Origin: Deltaproteobacteria bacterium
Lineage (GTDB): Bacteria; Bdellovibrionota; JAJCYS01
Direction: 5' to 3'
Assembly: GCA_029262815.1 (NCBI GenBank)
Contig: JAJCYS010000027.1
Location: 1 to 53,133 of the forward strand
Length of the DNA stretch: 53,133 nt
Each line of letters opens with the position of its first letter. Position 1 is the stretch's first letter. Below, in pieces: positions 1-8,791 of the stretch. A program made the translations under genes and the position numbers. The notes under the pieces are model-generated. The model was not told where the DNA came from and made no database searches. It was given only the letters and a program-made list of their open reading frames with translations.

Positions 1-60
1 GAAGTTCATTATGACCCTTTGGGCCAGCTGAGTTGGCATGGAGGTTGCAACGATACCTGA
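1..60 (+). CDS. possible 3' end of an upstream gene (partial)
   Basis: Reading from base 1, the first frame stays open for 19 codons and ends in TGA at 58-60, overlapping the comEC start. The encoded tail (EVHYDPLGQLSWHGGCNDT) is too short to identify. It is listed only because a gene running in from the left would explain the tight overlap with the next start; the frame could equally be open by chance. Confidence 0.25.
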   Translation, partial: EVHYDPLGQLSWHGGCNDT

Positions 61-1375
61 TCGAATGAGTGTGCTGCGTGTTGTCGGATGGATAGTTCTT
101 TTAGGGTTGGGTCTGTTGCTGTGGTACAGGATTCACTGTTACGGGAATCAGTTGCAATTTCTAACACGACACTCTGGTCAACCTCGAATTTTCAGAATAG
201 CGAAAGAGGCCAACCAAAAACATGTACAAGCAACCCACCTATACGATGAGTCACGTAGGGACTGGAAACTCATACCTTCGAGTTCAATTTATGTGAGCCA
301 AATGTGTATGGACTGGGTCCAATCAAGTGGTGTTGTGACTGGGCAGCTTCAGGTTCAAAAAAGAGGGGGAGCTTGGAACCAATTTGGCCATGCTGGGCTC
401 TTCCCTCAAACATATTTTCGGTTAAAATGTAACGGCAAGGTATTTTGGCCAGAGCCGAAATTAGGGTTATTCACACCCATGTACCAAACAAGTACTGGAT
501 GGATGAAGAAACTCAAAGATTGGTGGATGGTATTTGTCGCCAAACAAGAATTGCCTACGTGGATTTACGGCGCCATCGGCACATTGACAACGGGCGATCA
601 AACTTACTTAACTCCGACATTTAAACAAGCCCTTCAAAAAACTGCCTTGTGGCATATTTTTGTAATCTCAGGTATGCACGTATATCTCTTTTTTGCATGT
701 TGGTTGTTTCTCTGTCGTTGGGTGACAGGGTATCTTCGTTTTTTGTACGGTGGGCTGGTACTTGAAATGTTCTGCGTTTGTGTCGGCATCATCCTTTTTC
801 CGCTTTGGTTTGGTCTGACCCCATCAGCAATGCGGGGCCTTTGTTTTTATGGGTGCTTTTGGGTTGTTCCGCCTTATGCGTCAGCCTCTTTGAGGATTGG
901 GTTGAAGGCAGGGCTCATTGCTATACTTCTTTCGGGGTTCCCCCATTTTTTCTTTCAATGTGGATTTTGGATGAGCCTGTTTGCATCATTTGGATTCTGG
1001 GCATGGATGGTCTTATTTCAAAATATCTCAGGAGTGGCTCGCTGGGGTGGGGTTATGATCGGAATGAATATTTGGATGATGCCATGGATCAGTTATCTAA
1101 GTGGCCTTGTGATTTGGCCCTGTGTGCTAGGATCCCCCTTCGTATTTATTTTTTTAGCGATGTGTGGCGTGGGAGCACTCAGCTCGACTCTTTTTAATCT
1201 TCAATATCGTTTTGAAGGCGTACCTTCACTCTTACTCAAATTTATTCATGCATTACCTGAGGAAAGTATATGGGTTGTAGAAATTTCAGAAGTTGGACTC
1301 TGGTGTGGGTGTGCGTTATGGCTTTGTGTCATGGGTGTCATACTCAGCCGCCGTTCATGTCCGTCTTTGACGTAG
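38..1375 (+). CDS. comEC: ComEC/Rec2-type DNA uptake channel, membrane part
   Basis: Inner-membrane channel domain of the competence protein that passes single-stranded DNA into the cytoplasm. The 445-residue product has an N-terminal membrane anchor (about residues 12-30), a soluble OB-like stretch, and then the competence domain with many hydrophobic helices. The run LWHIFVISGMHVYLFF matches the family's H-x-x-x-x-S-G-x-H-V signature. An in-frame TGA at 29-31 makes ATG 38 the earliest possible start; ATG 65 (MSVLRVVGW) is an alternative, and neither has a convincing ribosome site. In most bacteria the same polypeptide continues into a metallo-beta-lactamase domain, but here the frame stops at 1373-1375 just after the last helix and that domain lies in the next, overlapping frame. 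The ComEC family call is firm; whether the split is natural is open. Confidence 0.85.
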   Translation: MEVATIPDRMSVLRVVGWIVLLGLGLLLWYRIHCYGNQLQFLTRHSGQPRIFRIAKEANQKHVQATHLYDESRRDWKLIPSSSIYVSQMCMDWVQSSGVVTGQLQVQKRGGAWNQFGHAGLFPQTYFRLKCNGKVFWPEPKLGLFTPMYQTSTGWMKKLKDWWMVFVAKQELPTWIYGAIGTLTTGDQTYLTPTFKQALQKTALWHIFVISGMHVYLFFACWLFLCRWVTGYLRFLYGGLVLEMFCVCVGIILFPLWFGLTPSAMRGLCFYGCFWVVPPYASASLRIGLKAGLIAILLSGFPHFFFQCGFWMSLFASFGFWAWMVLFQNISGVARWGGVMIGMNIWMMPWISYLSGLVIWPCVLGSPFVFIFLAMCGVGALSSTLFNLQYRFEGVPSLLLKFIHALPEESIWVVEISEVGLWCGCALWLCVMGVILSRRSCPSLT

Positions 1376-2121
1376 GACAAGGAGACGCTACTCGGATAAG
1401 CTGGGGAAGACAGTGTTTTTGGTTTGATTTTGGGTCTTTTTTTCAAGCGCGCAGAGCCAAGACCCTCTTCGAGCGTGAAATCCGATTGTGTGACCAGCAC
1501 TTACTGGCTGTGTCGCATTTAGATGGTGATCATGTTGGGGGGGTATATATTTTTTTAGACGCTATGAATGCTTTGGTCAAAAATGTTTGGGTATCTTCAT
1601 GGGGGGGCGACTGGCGTGTAAAGATGCACCAAAAAAAGATAAATAATCGTGGATCGCGGTTGGCATTAGTTGAGCGTGTGCCACATCCTCAGGTTGATAC
1701 ATTATGGCCACTCGAAGAACATCGCGGGTTAAATGCCAATGAACTTTCATGGGTTCTACGTGTATGGCACCAGGACAGACGGCACTGTATTTTATTAACA
1801 GGTGATATTTCTAAGCTTATCGAAACAAAATTAATTGAAACGTATTCCAGTCCCGGGTGTATTTTCTTAAAAGTAGCGCATCATGGGTCAAAAACATCAA
1901 CTTCTCGTGCTTTTCTTCAATGGGCGCAACCCAAAATAGCATTTATTTCAAATGGGTATGGCCATTACTTTGGACATCCGCACCAAACCGTACTCAAAAA
2001 TTTGGATTCTCATGGAATTTGGATTTTTCGTACGGATTGGATGGGGCGAATTGATGTTTGGATCGAAGATCAGTTAATCCGCGTACGTACAGTCAAAGGT
2101 GAGGTGCACTTGCCAATATGA
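1270..2121 (+). CDS. ComEC C-terminal metallo-beta-lactamase domain as a separate overlapping ORF
   Basis: 283-residue protein equal to the soluble C-terminal domain of ComEC. Visible motifs are FDVGQGDA (about residues 32-39), the metal-binding SHLDGDHVGG, LTGDIS and the late VAHHGSKTST, all in the order expected of ComEC metallo-beta-lactamase domains, which probably degrade or process the non-transported DNA strand. It overlaps the channel ORF by 106 bases in another frame. ATG 1270 has a good ribosome site (GAGGAAA at 1259-1265) and gives an N-terminus with two arginines, a hydrophobic stretch and a cysteine, resembling a signal or lipoprotein leader. The inner ATG 1357 has no ribosome site. 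It could be a true split gene with its own export signal, or the distal half of a frameshifted comEC. Confidence 0.8.
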   Translation: MGCRNFRSWTLVWVCVMALCHGCHTQPPFMSVFDVGQGDATRISWGRQCFWFDFGSFFQARRAKTLFEREIRLCDQHLLAVSHLDGDHVGGVYIFLDAMNALVKNVWVSSWGGDWRVKMHQKKINNRGSRLALVERVPHPQVDTLWPLEEHRGLNANELSWVLRVWHQDRRHCILLTGDISKLIETKLIETYSSPGCIFLKVAHHGSKTSTSRAFLQWAQPKIAFISNGYGHYFGHPHQTVLKNLDSHGIWIFRTDWMGRIDVWIEDQLIRVRTVKGEVHLPI

Positions 2122-2152
2122 TATGCTTTCAGGTTATTACAGGGAGAGTGCG

Positions 2153-3319
2153 ATGGAATCTGTTGTGATCGTAGGGGCCGCTCGAACACCTATTGGTAGT
2201 TTTTTAGGAAATCTGAGTGATATTGCTGCCCCCCGTCTGGGTGCAATTGCAATTCGAGCTGTGCTTGAAAGAGCTAATATTGCATCTGAAGATGTGAGTG
2301 ATGTCATCATGGGCCATGTGTTGCAAGGGGGTACAGGACAAGCCCCAGCACGTCAAGCCTGCTTATTTGCTGGACTCCCAAATCGCGTGCGGTGTCTGAC
2401 CGTAAACAAGGTATGTAGCTCGGGATTAAAAGCTGTGGGACTTGCCCGGTCAGCGCTCCTGTTGGGTGAGGCAGATATTGTGGTTGCTGGTGGGATGGAA
2501 ACCATGTCTTTGGCGCCACATGTGCTTTTAAACGCTCGGAAAGGGCTTCGATTAGGACATGGGAATTTAATAGACCTTATGATTCATGATGGACTGTGGG
2601 ATCCCTACAACGATTACCATATGGGCAATGCTGCAGAACTGTGCGCACGTGAATATCAGTTTTCTAGAGAGGCCCAAGATGCGTATGCAATACAGAGTTA
2701 TGAACGTGCCCAACTGGCCTTGGCTAATGGATGGTTTAAGGAGGAGGTTGTGCCCGTCGAACATCCCAAAAAAGGGTTTATAGCTGAGGATGAGGAACCT
2801 ACACGTGTAAAATTCGAAAAAATACCGACTCTGCGCCCTGTATTTGAAAAAGAAGGCACGATTACACCAGCCAATGCATCAACCATAAATGATGGTGCTG
2901 CAGCTGTGGTTTTGATGCGTGAACAAACGGCCATAGAGAGAGGGTGTCCTATTTTAGCCCGTATTACAGGTGAGGCGACGGTGGCTCAGGCGCCAGAATG
3001 GTTTACAACTGCTCCTGGAGGCGCGATTCGAACCCTTTTGGGGAAAATAAACCTGTCGGTAGATGAAGTTGAATCTTGGGAAATTAATGAAGCGTTTTCT
3101 GTTGTTGCAATGGCTGCAATTAAGGATTTAGAGATCGACCCGAAACGGCTGAATTCAAGTGGAGGCGCTGTAGCTTTGGGCCATCCGATCGGGGCTTCAG
3201 GATGTCGGTTATTGGTAACTTTGATTCATAGCTTAAAACGGCTAAATCAAAAACATGGTATTGTCAGTTTATGCAATGGTGGGGGCGAAGCTGTCGCGAT
3301 GAGTATTGAGCGGGAATAA
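2153..3319 (+). CDS. acetyl-CoA C-acyltransferase (thiolase)
   Basis: 388-residue thiolase, which condenses or cleaves acyl-CoAs (acetoacetyl-CoA to two acetyl-CoA, or 3-ketoacyl-CoA thiolysis). The nucleophilic Cys88 lies in NKVCSSGLK (usually VCGSGLK). The C-terminal half has GHPIGASGC with the catalytic His, and CNGGGEAVAM with the second catalytic Cys. Length is typical. ATG 2153 was chosen because AGGGAG at 2141-2146 precedes it at proper spacing and the product then begins at the conserved VVIVGAARTPIG. It is the first gene of a fatty-acid or butyrate-type operon with crotonase and acyl-CoA dehydrogenase. Short-chain versus broad-chain specificity cannot be told from sequence alone. Confidence 0.93.
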   Translation: MESVVIVGAARTPIGSFLGNLSDIAAPRLGAIAIRAVLERANIASEDVSDVIMGHVLQGGTGQAPARQACLFAGLPNRVRCLTVNKVCSSGLKAVGLARSALLLGEADIVVAGGMETMSLAPHVLLNARKGLRLGHGNLIDLMIHDGLWDPYNDYHMGNAAELCAREYQFSREAQDAYAIQSYERAQLALANGWFKEEVVPVEHPKKGFIAEDEEPTRVKFEKIPTLRPVFEKEGTITPANASTINDGAAAVVLMREQTAIERGCPILARITGEATVAQAPEWFTTAPGGAIRTLLGKINLSVDEVESWEINEAFSVVAMAAIKDLEIDPKRLNSSGGAVALGHPIGASGCRLLVTLIHSLKRLNQKHGIVSLCNGGGEAVAMSIERE

Positions 3320-3324
3320 ACAAC

Positions 3325-3375
3325 GTGATAAGGATCAATGTAATAGGAGTGGGGACCTATGGAAACACATTTTAA
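3325..3375 (+). pseudogene. possible 5' stub of a 3-hydroxyacyl-CoA dehydrogenase gene
   Basis: A GTG at 3325, nine bases after GGGA, opens a 16-codon frame reading VIRINVIGVGTYGNTF before TAA. The stretch VIGVGTYGN has the G-x-G-x-x-G nucleotide-binding fingerprint and resembles the N-terminus of 3-hydroxybutyryl-CoA dehydrogenase (VIGAGTMGN). It sits between thiolase and crotonase, where hbd lies in many such operons. No later part of that protein is recognisable in the remaining 85 bases. I infer a gene deleted down to its first codons; a chance match is possible because the evidence is about ten residues plus position. Confidence 0.4.
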
Positions 3376-3460
3376 TGCTAAAGCTCATCATGGATCTAGA
3401 TCTGATGGGAGAAGAAGGCCTTTAGGCGCATGTGAAGATCAAAGTCAAAGGAGAAAGGTT

Positions 3461-4267
3461 ATGTCATTCGAAAATCTAATCTATGATGTGGTTGATCAAG
3501 TAGCAGTGTTAAAAGTAAATAGGCCTCAAGCCTTGAATGCGCTGGACGCTAATACCTTAAAAGAAGTTAGGGCTGTTATCAAAGATGTGGATCGTAATGT
3601 GGAAATTCGTTCCTTAGTTATCACGGGGGAAGGTGATCGTTCTTTTGTTTCAGGGGCAGATATTTCTCAGATGTGCGATTGTGATCCCGCAGAAATCTTG
3701 GAATTTTCAAAACAAGGACATAAGACTTTGAATATGCTTCAGCGATTACCAAAACCGGTTTTGGCTGCTGTAAATGGATACGCGTTGGGCGGTGGCATGG
3801 AACTAGCCTTGGCTTGTGACATGATTTTTGCATCTGACCGAGCGAAATTTGGACAACCTGAAGTCAAGCTGGGGATTATACCAGGATTTGGTGGAACACA
3901 GCGACTTGCGAGGTTGGTGGGGCCGAATTTGGCAAAAGAATTCATTTTTTCAGGTGCCATTATTGATGCCGAACGCGCAAAAGAAATGGGTCTTGTAAAT
4001 GAAATCGTGCCTCACGAGTCACTTTATACCCATGTGATTGAATGTGCCTCACGGATGAATAAAGTGGGTGCGTTGGCGATTGCTGAAGCAAAAAAAGTCA
4101 TCAACGACGGGTTGGATCGAACGTTGGATGAAGGTAATGATTTAGAAATGTCGACTTTTTCGGGACTATTCGGAACACAAGATCAAAAAGAAGGGATGCG
4201 TGCCTTTTTGGAAAAAAGAGAGCCTGACTTTACGGGAAAAGTGACGGGGCACCTGCTTCTGAGCTAA
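3461..4267 (+). CDS. enoyl-CoA hydratase (crotonase family)
   Basis: 268-residue crotonase that hydrates 2-enoyl-CoA to 3-hydroxyacyl-CoA. The oxyanion-hole segments are visible as SFVSGADISQM and NGYALGGGMELALACD. The two catalytic glutamates of the family are expected in the GGGMELAL stretch and in AKFGQPEVKLGIIPGFGGTQRLAR. ATG 3461 follows GGAGAAAGG closely and starts the protein at MSFENLIYD. A longer frame from ATG 3359 (preceded by AGGAGTGGGG) would add 34 basic, unconserved residues and is disfavoured. The C-terminus is about eight residues longer than usual after EKREPDFTGK. The next gene starts 9 bases downstream, so the two are co-transcribed. Confidence 0.93.
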   Translation: MSFENLIYDVVDQVAVLKVNRPQALNALDANTLKEVRAVIKDVDRNVEIRSLVITGEGDRSFVSGADISQMCDCDPAEILEFSKQGHKTLNMLQRLPKPVLAAVNGYALGGGMELALACDMIFASDRAKFGQPEVKLGIIPGFGGTQRLARLVGPNLAKEFIFSGAIIDAERAKEMGLVNEIVPHESLYTHVIECASRMNKVGALAIAEAKKVINDGLDRTLDEGNDLEMSTFSGLFGTQDQKEGMRAFLEKREPDFTGKVTGHLLLS

Positions 4268-4276
4268 CTTGGCCGT

Positions 4277-6496
4277 ATGAATGAATTAGATTTGTTTCGT
4301 GAGAGCTGTCGAGCATTTGTCCAAAAAGAGCTCTCGCCGTTAAATAGTCCTGACGAATTTTCTGACGTTCAAATTCATCAACTTTCTCAAATGGGATTTT
4401 GGAACTTAGTCGATGATGAGTTGGGTCTGGTTCCATTAGCCATCGCGGTTGAAGAAGTAGCTCGAAAATGTCCATCGACTGCTTTGATGATTTCGATCCA
4501 TAACTGTTTAGTTCTTAAGATTTTAAAAACGCATGGCTCGGATGAGCAAAAAAAAACCTGGCTTAGTCTTTTACAAAACGGCGAGCGATTGGGTTCGTTT
4601 GCGCTTACAGAGCATCATGCTGGATCAGACGCGTTTATGCTCGAAACGACAGCCACTGAAGAAAAAGAAGGTTGGGTGCTGAATGGGCAAAAAGCTTGGG
4701 TCACTCACGTCAATGAGAGATCACTCTGTATCGTGTTTGCCAGAGAACCTGGCACGGTCGGACCAAATGGAATTTCTCTTTTTATGGTGCCTTTTGATTC
4801 ACCAGGTGTGCTGATTGAGCCGAATCACGATTTATTGGGCATGAATGGATTGAATACCAGCACGGTTGAATTCAAAGATGTGGCGTTACCTGCCCATGCA
4901 CTACTAGGAACAAAGGGAGCGGGCTCACGGCTGGGGTTAGAGGCACTTATAGCGGGACGATTAGGTGTTTCAGCACAAGCCTTGGGGTTAGCAGAAAGCG
5001 CTTTTGAGGGTGCTTTGAAATATAGCAAAGAACGTGAACAATTTAATCGCCCCATTTCAGACAATCAGGGTATTCAGTGGATGTTTTCAGAAGTTGGAAC
5101 TGTCCTTTCGGCCGCACGTCTTCTTTTAGACCGGGCACTAAATGAAGATTCGACGGATATGTACGCAAGTGCTTTGGCCAAATGGGTTACGACAGATGCT
5201 GCAATGCGTACAAGTACACAAGCCATCCAAATACATGGAGGCTATGGGTACATGAAAGAGTTTCCATTTGAACGCATGTATAGAGATGCAAAAGTGACCC
5301 AAATCTATGGCGGCGCAAATGATATTCATGTGAAATATATTGCTAAGAAAAGCATTTCTAAAAATCATCAATGGCTCGAGGCAGGGCCTGAAACGCCTTT
5401 TTTGAATCAGTTCAAGCAATGGGTTGAAAAACATATTTTATCTCACGTATCTAAGTCGAGCTGTAATCCTGAGCAATCACAAATCCATATGGAAGAAATG
5501 GCAAAGCAAGGTTGGGCTACTCTAGCCGTGCCTGAACAATCAGGTGGAGTAGGAATCACGTCAGAAGAATTCGCATCGGCAATGATTATGCTAGCCGAAA
5601 CATGTGCCTCAACTGCGGTTGTTTTTTCGGTTACAAACATGGTGTTGAGTGGGATAGCTCGTTTTGGGAATGAACAGCAGAAGAAAGAAATTATCCCGCG
5701 GTTTCGAACAGGTGAATGGCATTCAGCCGCTTTTGCGCTTACAGAAAGTGGTTCGGGATCGGACGCGGCCAGTATGAAAATGACCGCTGAACTGCAGGAT
5801 GATTTATATATTTTAAACGGCACGAAATTATTTATTACTTCCGGAGATAGTGCGCAATTGATTCTCGTGTTTGCAAAAACGGCGCCTGATGAAATCTCTG
5901 CATTCTTGGTACCACAAGATACGACTGGGTTGCGTATCGGTAAAACGGAAGAGAAAATGGGACTCTGGGGATCGAGTACAGTGGAGCTTATTTTTTCGAA
6001 TTGCAAGGTTCCCAAAATAGCTTTGCTTGGAAGCTTAGGCCAGGGGTTTAAGATTGCTTTATCACAATTGGATGGGGGTCGAATAAGTGTAGCCGCGCAA
6101 GCAGTTGGCATTGCGCAACTTGCGCACAAAGAGACCATAACTTATGCTTTGAATCGACGCCAAGGGGGTCGAAAAATTGCGCAGCATGGTCAAGTTAAGC
6201 AGAAACTTGCCGAGATGACTCGTTCAATTGAGCTATCGCGTCTGCTTATTTTTCATGCAGCGCGATTAAAAGATTCAGGAAAGCCATTTACCAAAGAAGC
6301 AAGCATGGCAAAATTATTTGCGACTGAATCCTGCAATACCTTATGTATTGAGGCTGCTCAGATTTGGGGAGCAGAAGGGTTAAAAGAAACGAATCCTATT
6401 AGCCGGTGTATACGAGATGTGAAAGTGACCACACTCTACGAAGGCACGTCTGAGATCCAACGTTGGGTCATCGCCCGACATATACTGAAAGCTTAA
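4277..6496 (+). CDS. tandem fusion of two acyl-CoA dehydrogenases
   Basis: 739 residues, twice the usual length of about 380. Residues 1-370 and about 385-739 are each a complete acyl-CoA dehydrogenase, with substrate and FAD motifs repeated: FALTEHHAGSDA and FALTESGSGSDA; GYGYMKEFPFERMYRDAKV in the first half, and IQIWGAEGL-like and ISRCIRDVKV segments in the second. The second half keeps the catalytic-base motif YEGTSEIQR (Tyr721, Glu722). The first half has YGGANDI at 344-350, with glycine where the base should be, and also glycine at the alternative base position used by isovaleryl-CoA dehydrogenase. The N-terminal half therefore looks non-catalytic. The partner electron-transfer flavoprotein is not in the window. 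Family call is secure; substrate is unknown, probably short to medium chain given the operon. Confidence 0.93.
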   Translation: MNELDLFRESCRAFVQKELSPLNSPDEFSDVQIHQLSQMGFWNLVDDELGLVPLAIAVEEVARKCPSTALMISIHNCLVLKILKTHGSDEQKKTWLSLLQNGERLGSFALTEHHAGSDAFMLETTATEEKEGWVLNGQKAWVTHVNERSLCIVFAREPGTVGPNGISLFMVPFDSPGVLIEPNHDLLGMNGLNTSTVEFKDVALPAHALLGTKGAGSRLGLEALIAGRLGVSAQALGLAESAFEGALKYSKEREQFNRPISDNQGIQWMFSEVGTVLSAARLLLDRALNEDSTDMYASALAKWVTTDAAMRTSTQAIQIHGGYGYMKEFPFERMYRDAKVTQIYGGANDIHVKYIAKKSISKNHQWLEAGPETPFLNQFKQWVEKHILSHVSKSSCNPEQSQIHMEEMAKQGWATLAVPEQSGGVGITSEEFASAMIMLAETCASTAVVFSVTNMVLSGIARFGNEQQKKEIIPRFRTGEWHSAAFALTESGSGSDAASMKMTAELQDDLYILNGTKLFITSGDSAQLILVFAKTAPDEISAFLVPQDTTGLRIGKTEEKMGLWGSSTVELIFSNCKVPKIALLGSLGQGFKIALSQLDGGRISVAAQAVGIAQLAHKETITYALNRRQGGRKIAQHGQVKQKLAEMTRSIELSRLLIFHAARLKDSGKPFTKEASMAKLFATESCNTLCIEAAQIWGAEGLKETNPISRCIRDVKVTTLYEGTSEIQRWVIARHILKA

Positions 6497-6543
6497 TCGA
6501 TAAAATTTTTTTCTTGTCCACGATGAAGTTGAAAAATTGGATT

Positions 6544-7419
6544 TTAGTTTGAAGAATCAGAGATGATCTGATCCGCCTGTAGTTCATAGGTTTTGTAGTC
6601 GATAAGATCGTAGTACTCTTGACGGGTGTAGAGCGAGTCTAAAATATCAGCTTGGGATCCATGTTCGTGGAGATGAGCCAAGGTGTCTCTCATTGTTTTC
6701 ATGCAGGCCCTAAAAGTCGTGAGGGGGAATAGGACACACAGGCATCCCACATCGACAAATTCTTGAAACGAGAAATAGGGTGTTTTGCCAAAGTCTGTCA
6801 TGTTAGCAAGCACCGGAACTTTTTTGGCGACCTGCTCAAATTCATCTAAACTTTGGAGTGCTTCAGGGAAAATTAAATCAGCTCCGGCATCATAATAGGC
6901 TTGTGCGCGATACAACATGTCGTCAAATCCAGTAACGCTATAGGCATCAACGCGGGCAATAATAATAAAATTAGGATCCTCTCTTGCAGCCAATGCGGCT
7001 TTAAGGAGGGCAACCATATCAGATGTGGGGATAACTTCTTTGCCTGCAAGATGTCCACATCGTTTTGGGAAAACTTGGTCTTCGAGATGGATACCAGCAA
7101 GACCAGCTGACTCAAACTGTCGAACCGTTCTTGGGATTGTGAGGACATTGCCAAATCCAGTATCGGCATCAGCAATCGTAGGGATTTGCACAGCACGGGC
7201 AATATGCTCTGCTTCAGAGACCGCTTCAGAGAGCGTGGTAAGTCCTAGATCAGGTAACCCAAATGCGGCAGCGGTTCCAGAACCCGAAACGTAGGTACAC
7301 GGAAAACCCTGCTTTTCTACAAATTTGGCACAAATGGCATTAAACGCCCCTGGGATCATGAAGGGATCTTTATCGGCTATTCTTTTTTTTAAGACAGCAC
7401 GTTTTGAGGCATCATTCAT
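6544..7419 (-). CDS. prpB: 2-methylisocitrate lyase
   Basis: Cleaves 2-methylisocitrate to pyruvate and succinate, the last step of the methylcitrate cycle for propionyl-CoA. The 291 residues match the isocitrate lyase/PEP mutase superfamily: PGAFNA at the N-terminus, YVSGSGTAA, the metal-binding ADADTGFG, HLEDQVFPKRCGHLAGK with the catalytic KRCGH loop, and ARVDAY. Length and motifs fit PrpB rather than glyoxylate-cycle AceA. Its start overlaps the prpD stop by four bases (ATGA), indicating translational coupling. It converges with the acyl-CoA dehydrogenase gene across 47 bases in which no clear terminator hairpin is seen. Confidence 0.93.
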   Translation of the reverse strand: MNDASKRAVLKKRIADKDPFMIPGAFNAICAKFVEKQGFPCTYVSGSGTAAAFGLPDLGLTTLSEAVSEAEHIARAVQIPTIADADTGFGNVLTIPRTVRQFESAGLAGIHLEDQVFPKRCGHLAGKEVIPTSDMVALLKAALAAREDPNFIIIARVDAYSVTGFDDMLYRAQAYYDAGADLIFPEALQSLDEFEQVAKKVPVLANMTDFGKTPYFSFQEFVDVGCLCVLFPLTTFRACMKTMRDTLAHLHEHGSQADILDSLYTRQEYYDLIDYKTYELQADQIISDSSN

Positions 7420-8783
7420 AAATCGCAGACCATCAATTTGAATAGAGTGCTGACATCCTCGACGTTTTCAAGGTCAAACAACGATTCAAGTAGCCTATCT
7501 TGTTGCTCAAGGGACAGCACGGTTGATTGGTGTCGAAATTTTTGTGCAAGTTCATCATCGGTATGCGCATTTTGTGGATGCCCTTTAGGAAATAGAGCTT
7601 CATCAGATAGCGTTGATCCATCTTTGAATGTGATGGTGATGCGATTCCCGAATCCGTTTTCGGGGTAAGCTTCAGAAAATTGGCTGTCACGTTCCACAGC
7701 AATTTTTTGAACGAGTCCCATTAACTCAGGGTGCTTAAAGTAGGTTGGCGTAAAATGTTCCAACTTAACATCACCAAACATGAGCGCTACGGCTGTAATA
7801 TAGGGCAGACTGTGATCTGCGGTCTCTTTGTCTTTGGGATGCCATTTTTCGGGCTCACTGCCAATGATATCAACAGATGCATCGTGAGAGTCCACCACGA
7901 TTTTTTCGATCATATTCCAATCAGAAATTTGAGTGTGTAGTTGTTTTGCAATGTCGATGGCACTTTGAGAATGATATTCCGCAGGATGGTCTTTGATGTA
8001 AGTTCGCTCAAGCATAAAAGGGTTGGGGCTCAGCGAGAGGTCGCCCAATTCGAATGGACCTGAAACCTGTTTTTGAAATCCCATAAGACCCGTAAAAATA
8101 TCATTGGGGCCAGTCATGCCAAGATGGGCAAGTGTAGCAGCTTGTACGCCGCCACGAGCTGCGGCCGCAAAAGCAGATGCCTTCCACATAGAGATATTGC
8201 CGACACGGGTTTGACGCATGGCGTTATTGCATACGCCAGCAATGCCGACTGTGTGGGTCATTTCATCTTGAGTGGCGTCAAGTAATTTTGCCGTAGCCAA
8301 TCCAGCTGAAAAAGGGCCATAGGTTACATGATCCCAACCCATAGCACGTAAACTGGCTGCGTCGCATAAACGACATTGAATTTCATAAGCAATAATAGTT
8401 GCAAGAATAAGGTCTTTGCCCGACTTTTGTTCACTTGCAGCAACGGTTAAGGTTGCGGCAATATTGTCGCTGGGATGAGCGGGTTCTTTCGAAAGGTACG
8501 TGTCATTGTAGTCGAGGTACCGAATCAATGCGCCATTGGCAAATACAGCCGTGCTTAAATCGACCGTTTCAGTTTGACCAATAACGACGCCACCTTTTCC
8601 CGATGTGGGACTGAGTTTGGCGGCACTGCGAACCACTTTGCTCACGTCAGAGTGATACGCGCCGTAGGCACAACCGATTGAATCAATTAACCTTCGTTTC
8701 GTCTCATGAATAACAGATGGTGAGAGGTGACCGTAATCGAGTTCATGAGCAAACGTAACAATACTTTGAGTGATAGGATCCAT
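7416..8783 (-). CDS. prpD: 2-methylcitrate dehydratase (MmgE/PrpD family)
   Basis: 455-residue protein that dehydrates 2-methylcitrate in the methylcitrate cycle. Family hallmarks include RRLIDSIGCAYGAY near the N-terminus, LDYNDTYL, HPSDN, RAMGWDHVTYGPFSAGLATAKLL, MWKASAFAAAARGGVQAATLA and DHSLPYITAVALM with the C-terminal KDGS region. Length is slightly below the usual 470-485. It lies 8 bases after prpC and overlaps prpB by four bases, so the three form one operon. No acnD or prpF lies next to it; the aconitase at 14.7-17.0 kb could rehydrate 2-methyl-cis-aconitate, which is an inference from known PrpD-type pathways. Confidence 0.93.
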   Translation of the reverse strand: MDPITQSIVTFAHELDYGHLSPSVIHETKRRLIDSIGCAYGAYHSDVSKVVRSAAKLSPTSGKGGVVIGQTETVDLSTAVFANGALIRYLDYNDTYLSKEPAHPSDNIAATLTVAASEQKSGKDLILATIIAYEIQCRLCDAASLRAMGWDHVTYGPFSAGLATAKLLDATQDEMTHTVGIAGVCNNAMRQTRVGNISMWKASAFAAAARGGVQAATLAHLGMTGPNDIFTGLMGFQKQVSGPFELGDLSLSPNPFMLERTYIKDHPAEYHSQSAIDIAKQLHTQISDWNMIEKIVVDSHDASVDIIGSEPEKWHPKDKETADHSLPYITAVALMFGDVKLEHFTPTYFKHPELMGLVQKIAVERDSQFSEAYPENGFGNRITITFKDGSTLSDEALFPKGHPQNAHTDDELAQKFRHQSTVLSLEQQDRLLESLFDLENVEDVSTLFKLMVCDL

Positions 8784-8791
8784 GTGCTTTT

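Noticed and set aside
778..1197. 139-codon frame inside comEC
   Set aside because: It is a shadow frame of the channel domain with no ribosome site or family features.
5443..6138. 231-codon open frame on the minus strand inside the acyl-CoA dehydrogenase fusion
   Set aside because: It is antisense to a clearly conserved enzyme domain, has Ser/Pro/Ala-rich low-information content, no ribosome site, and no recognisable motif.
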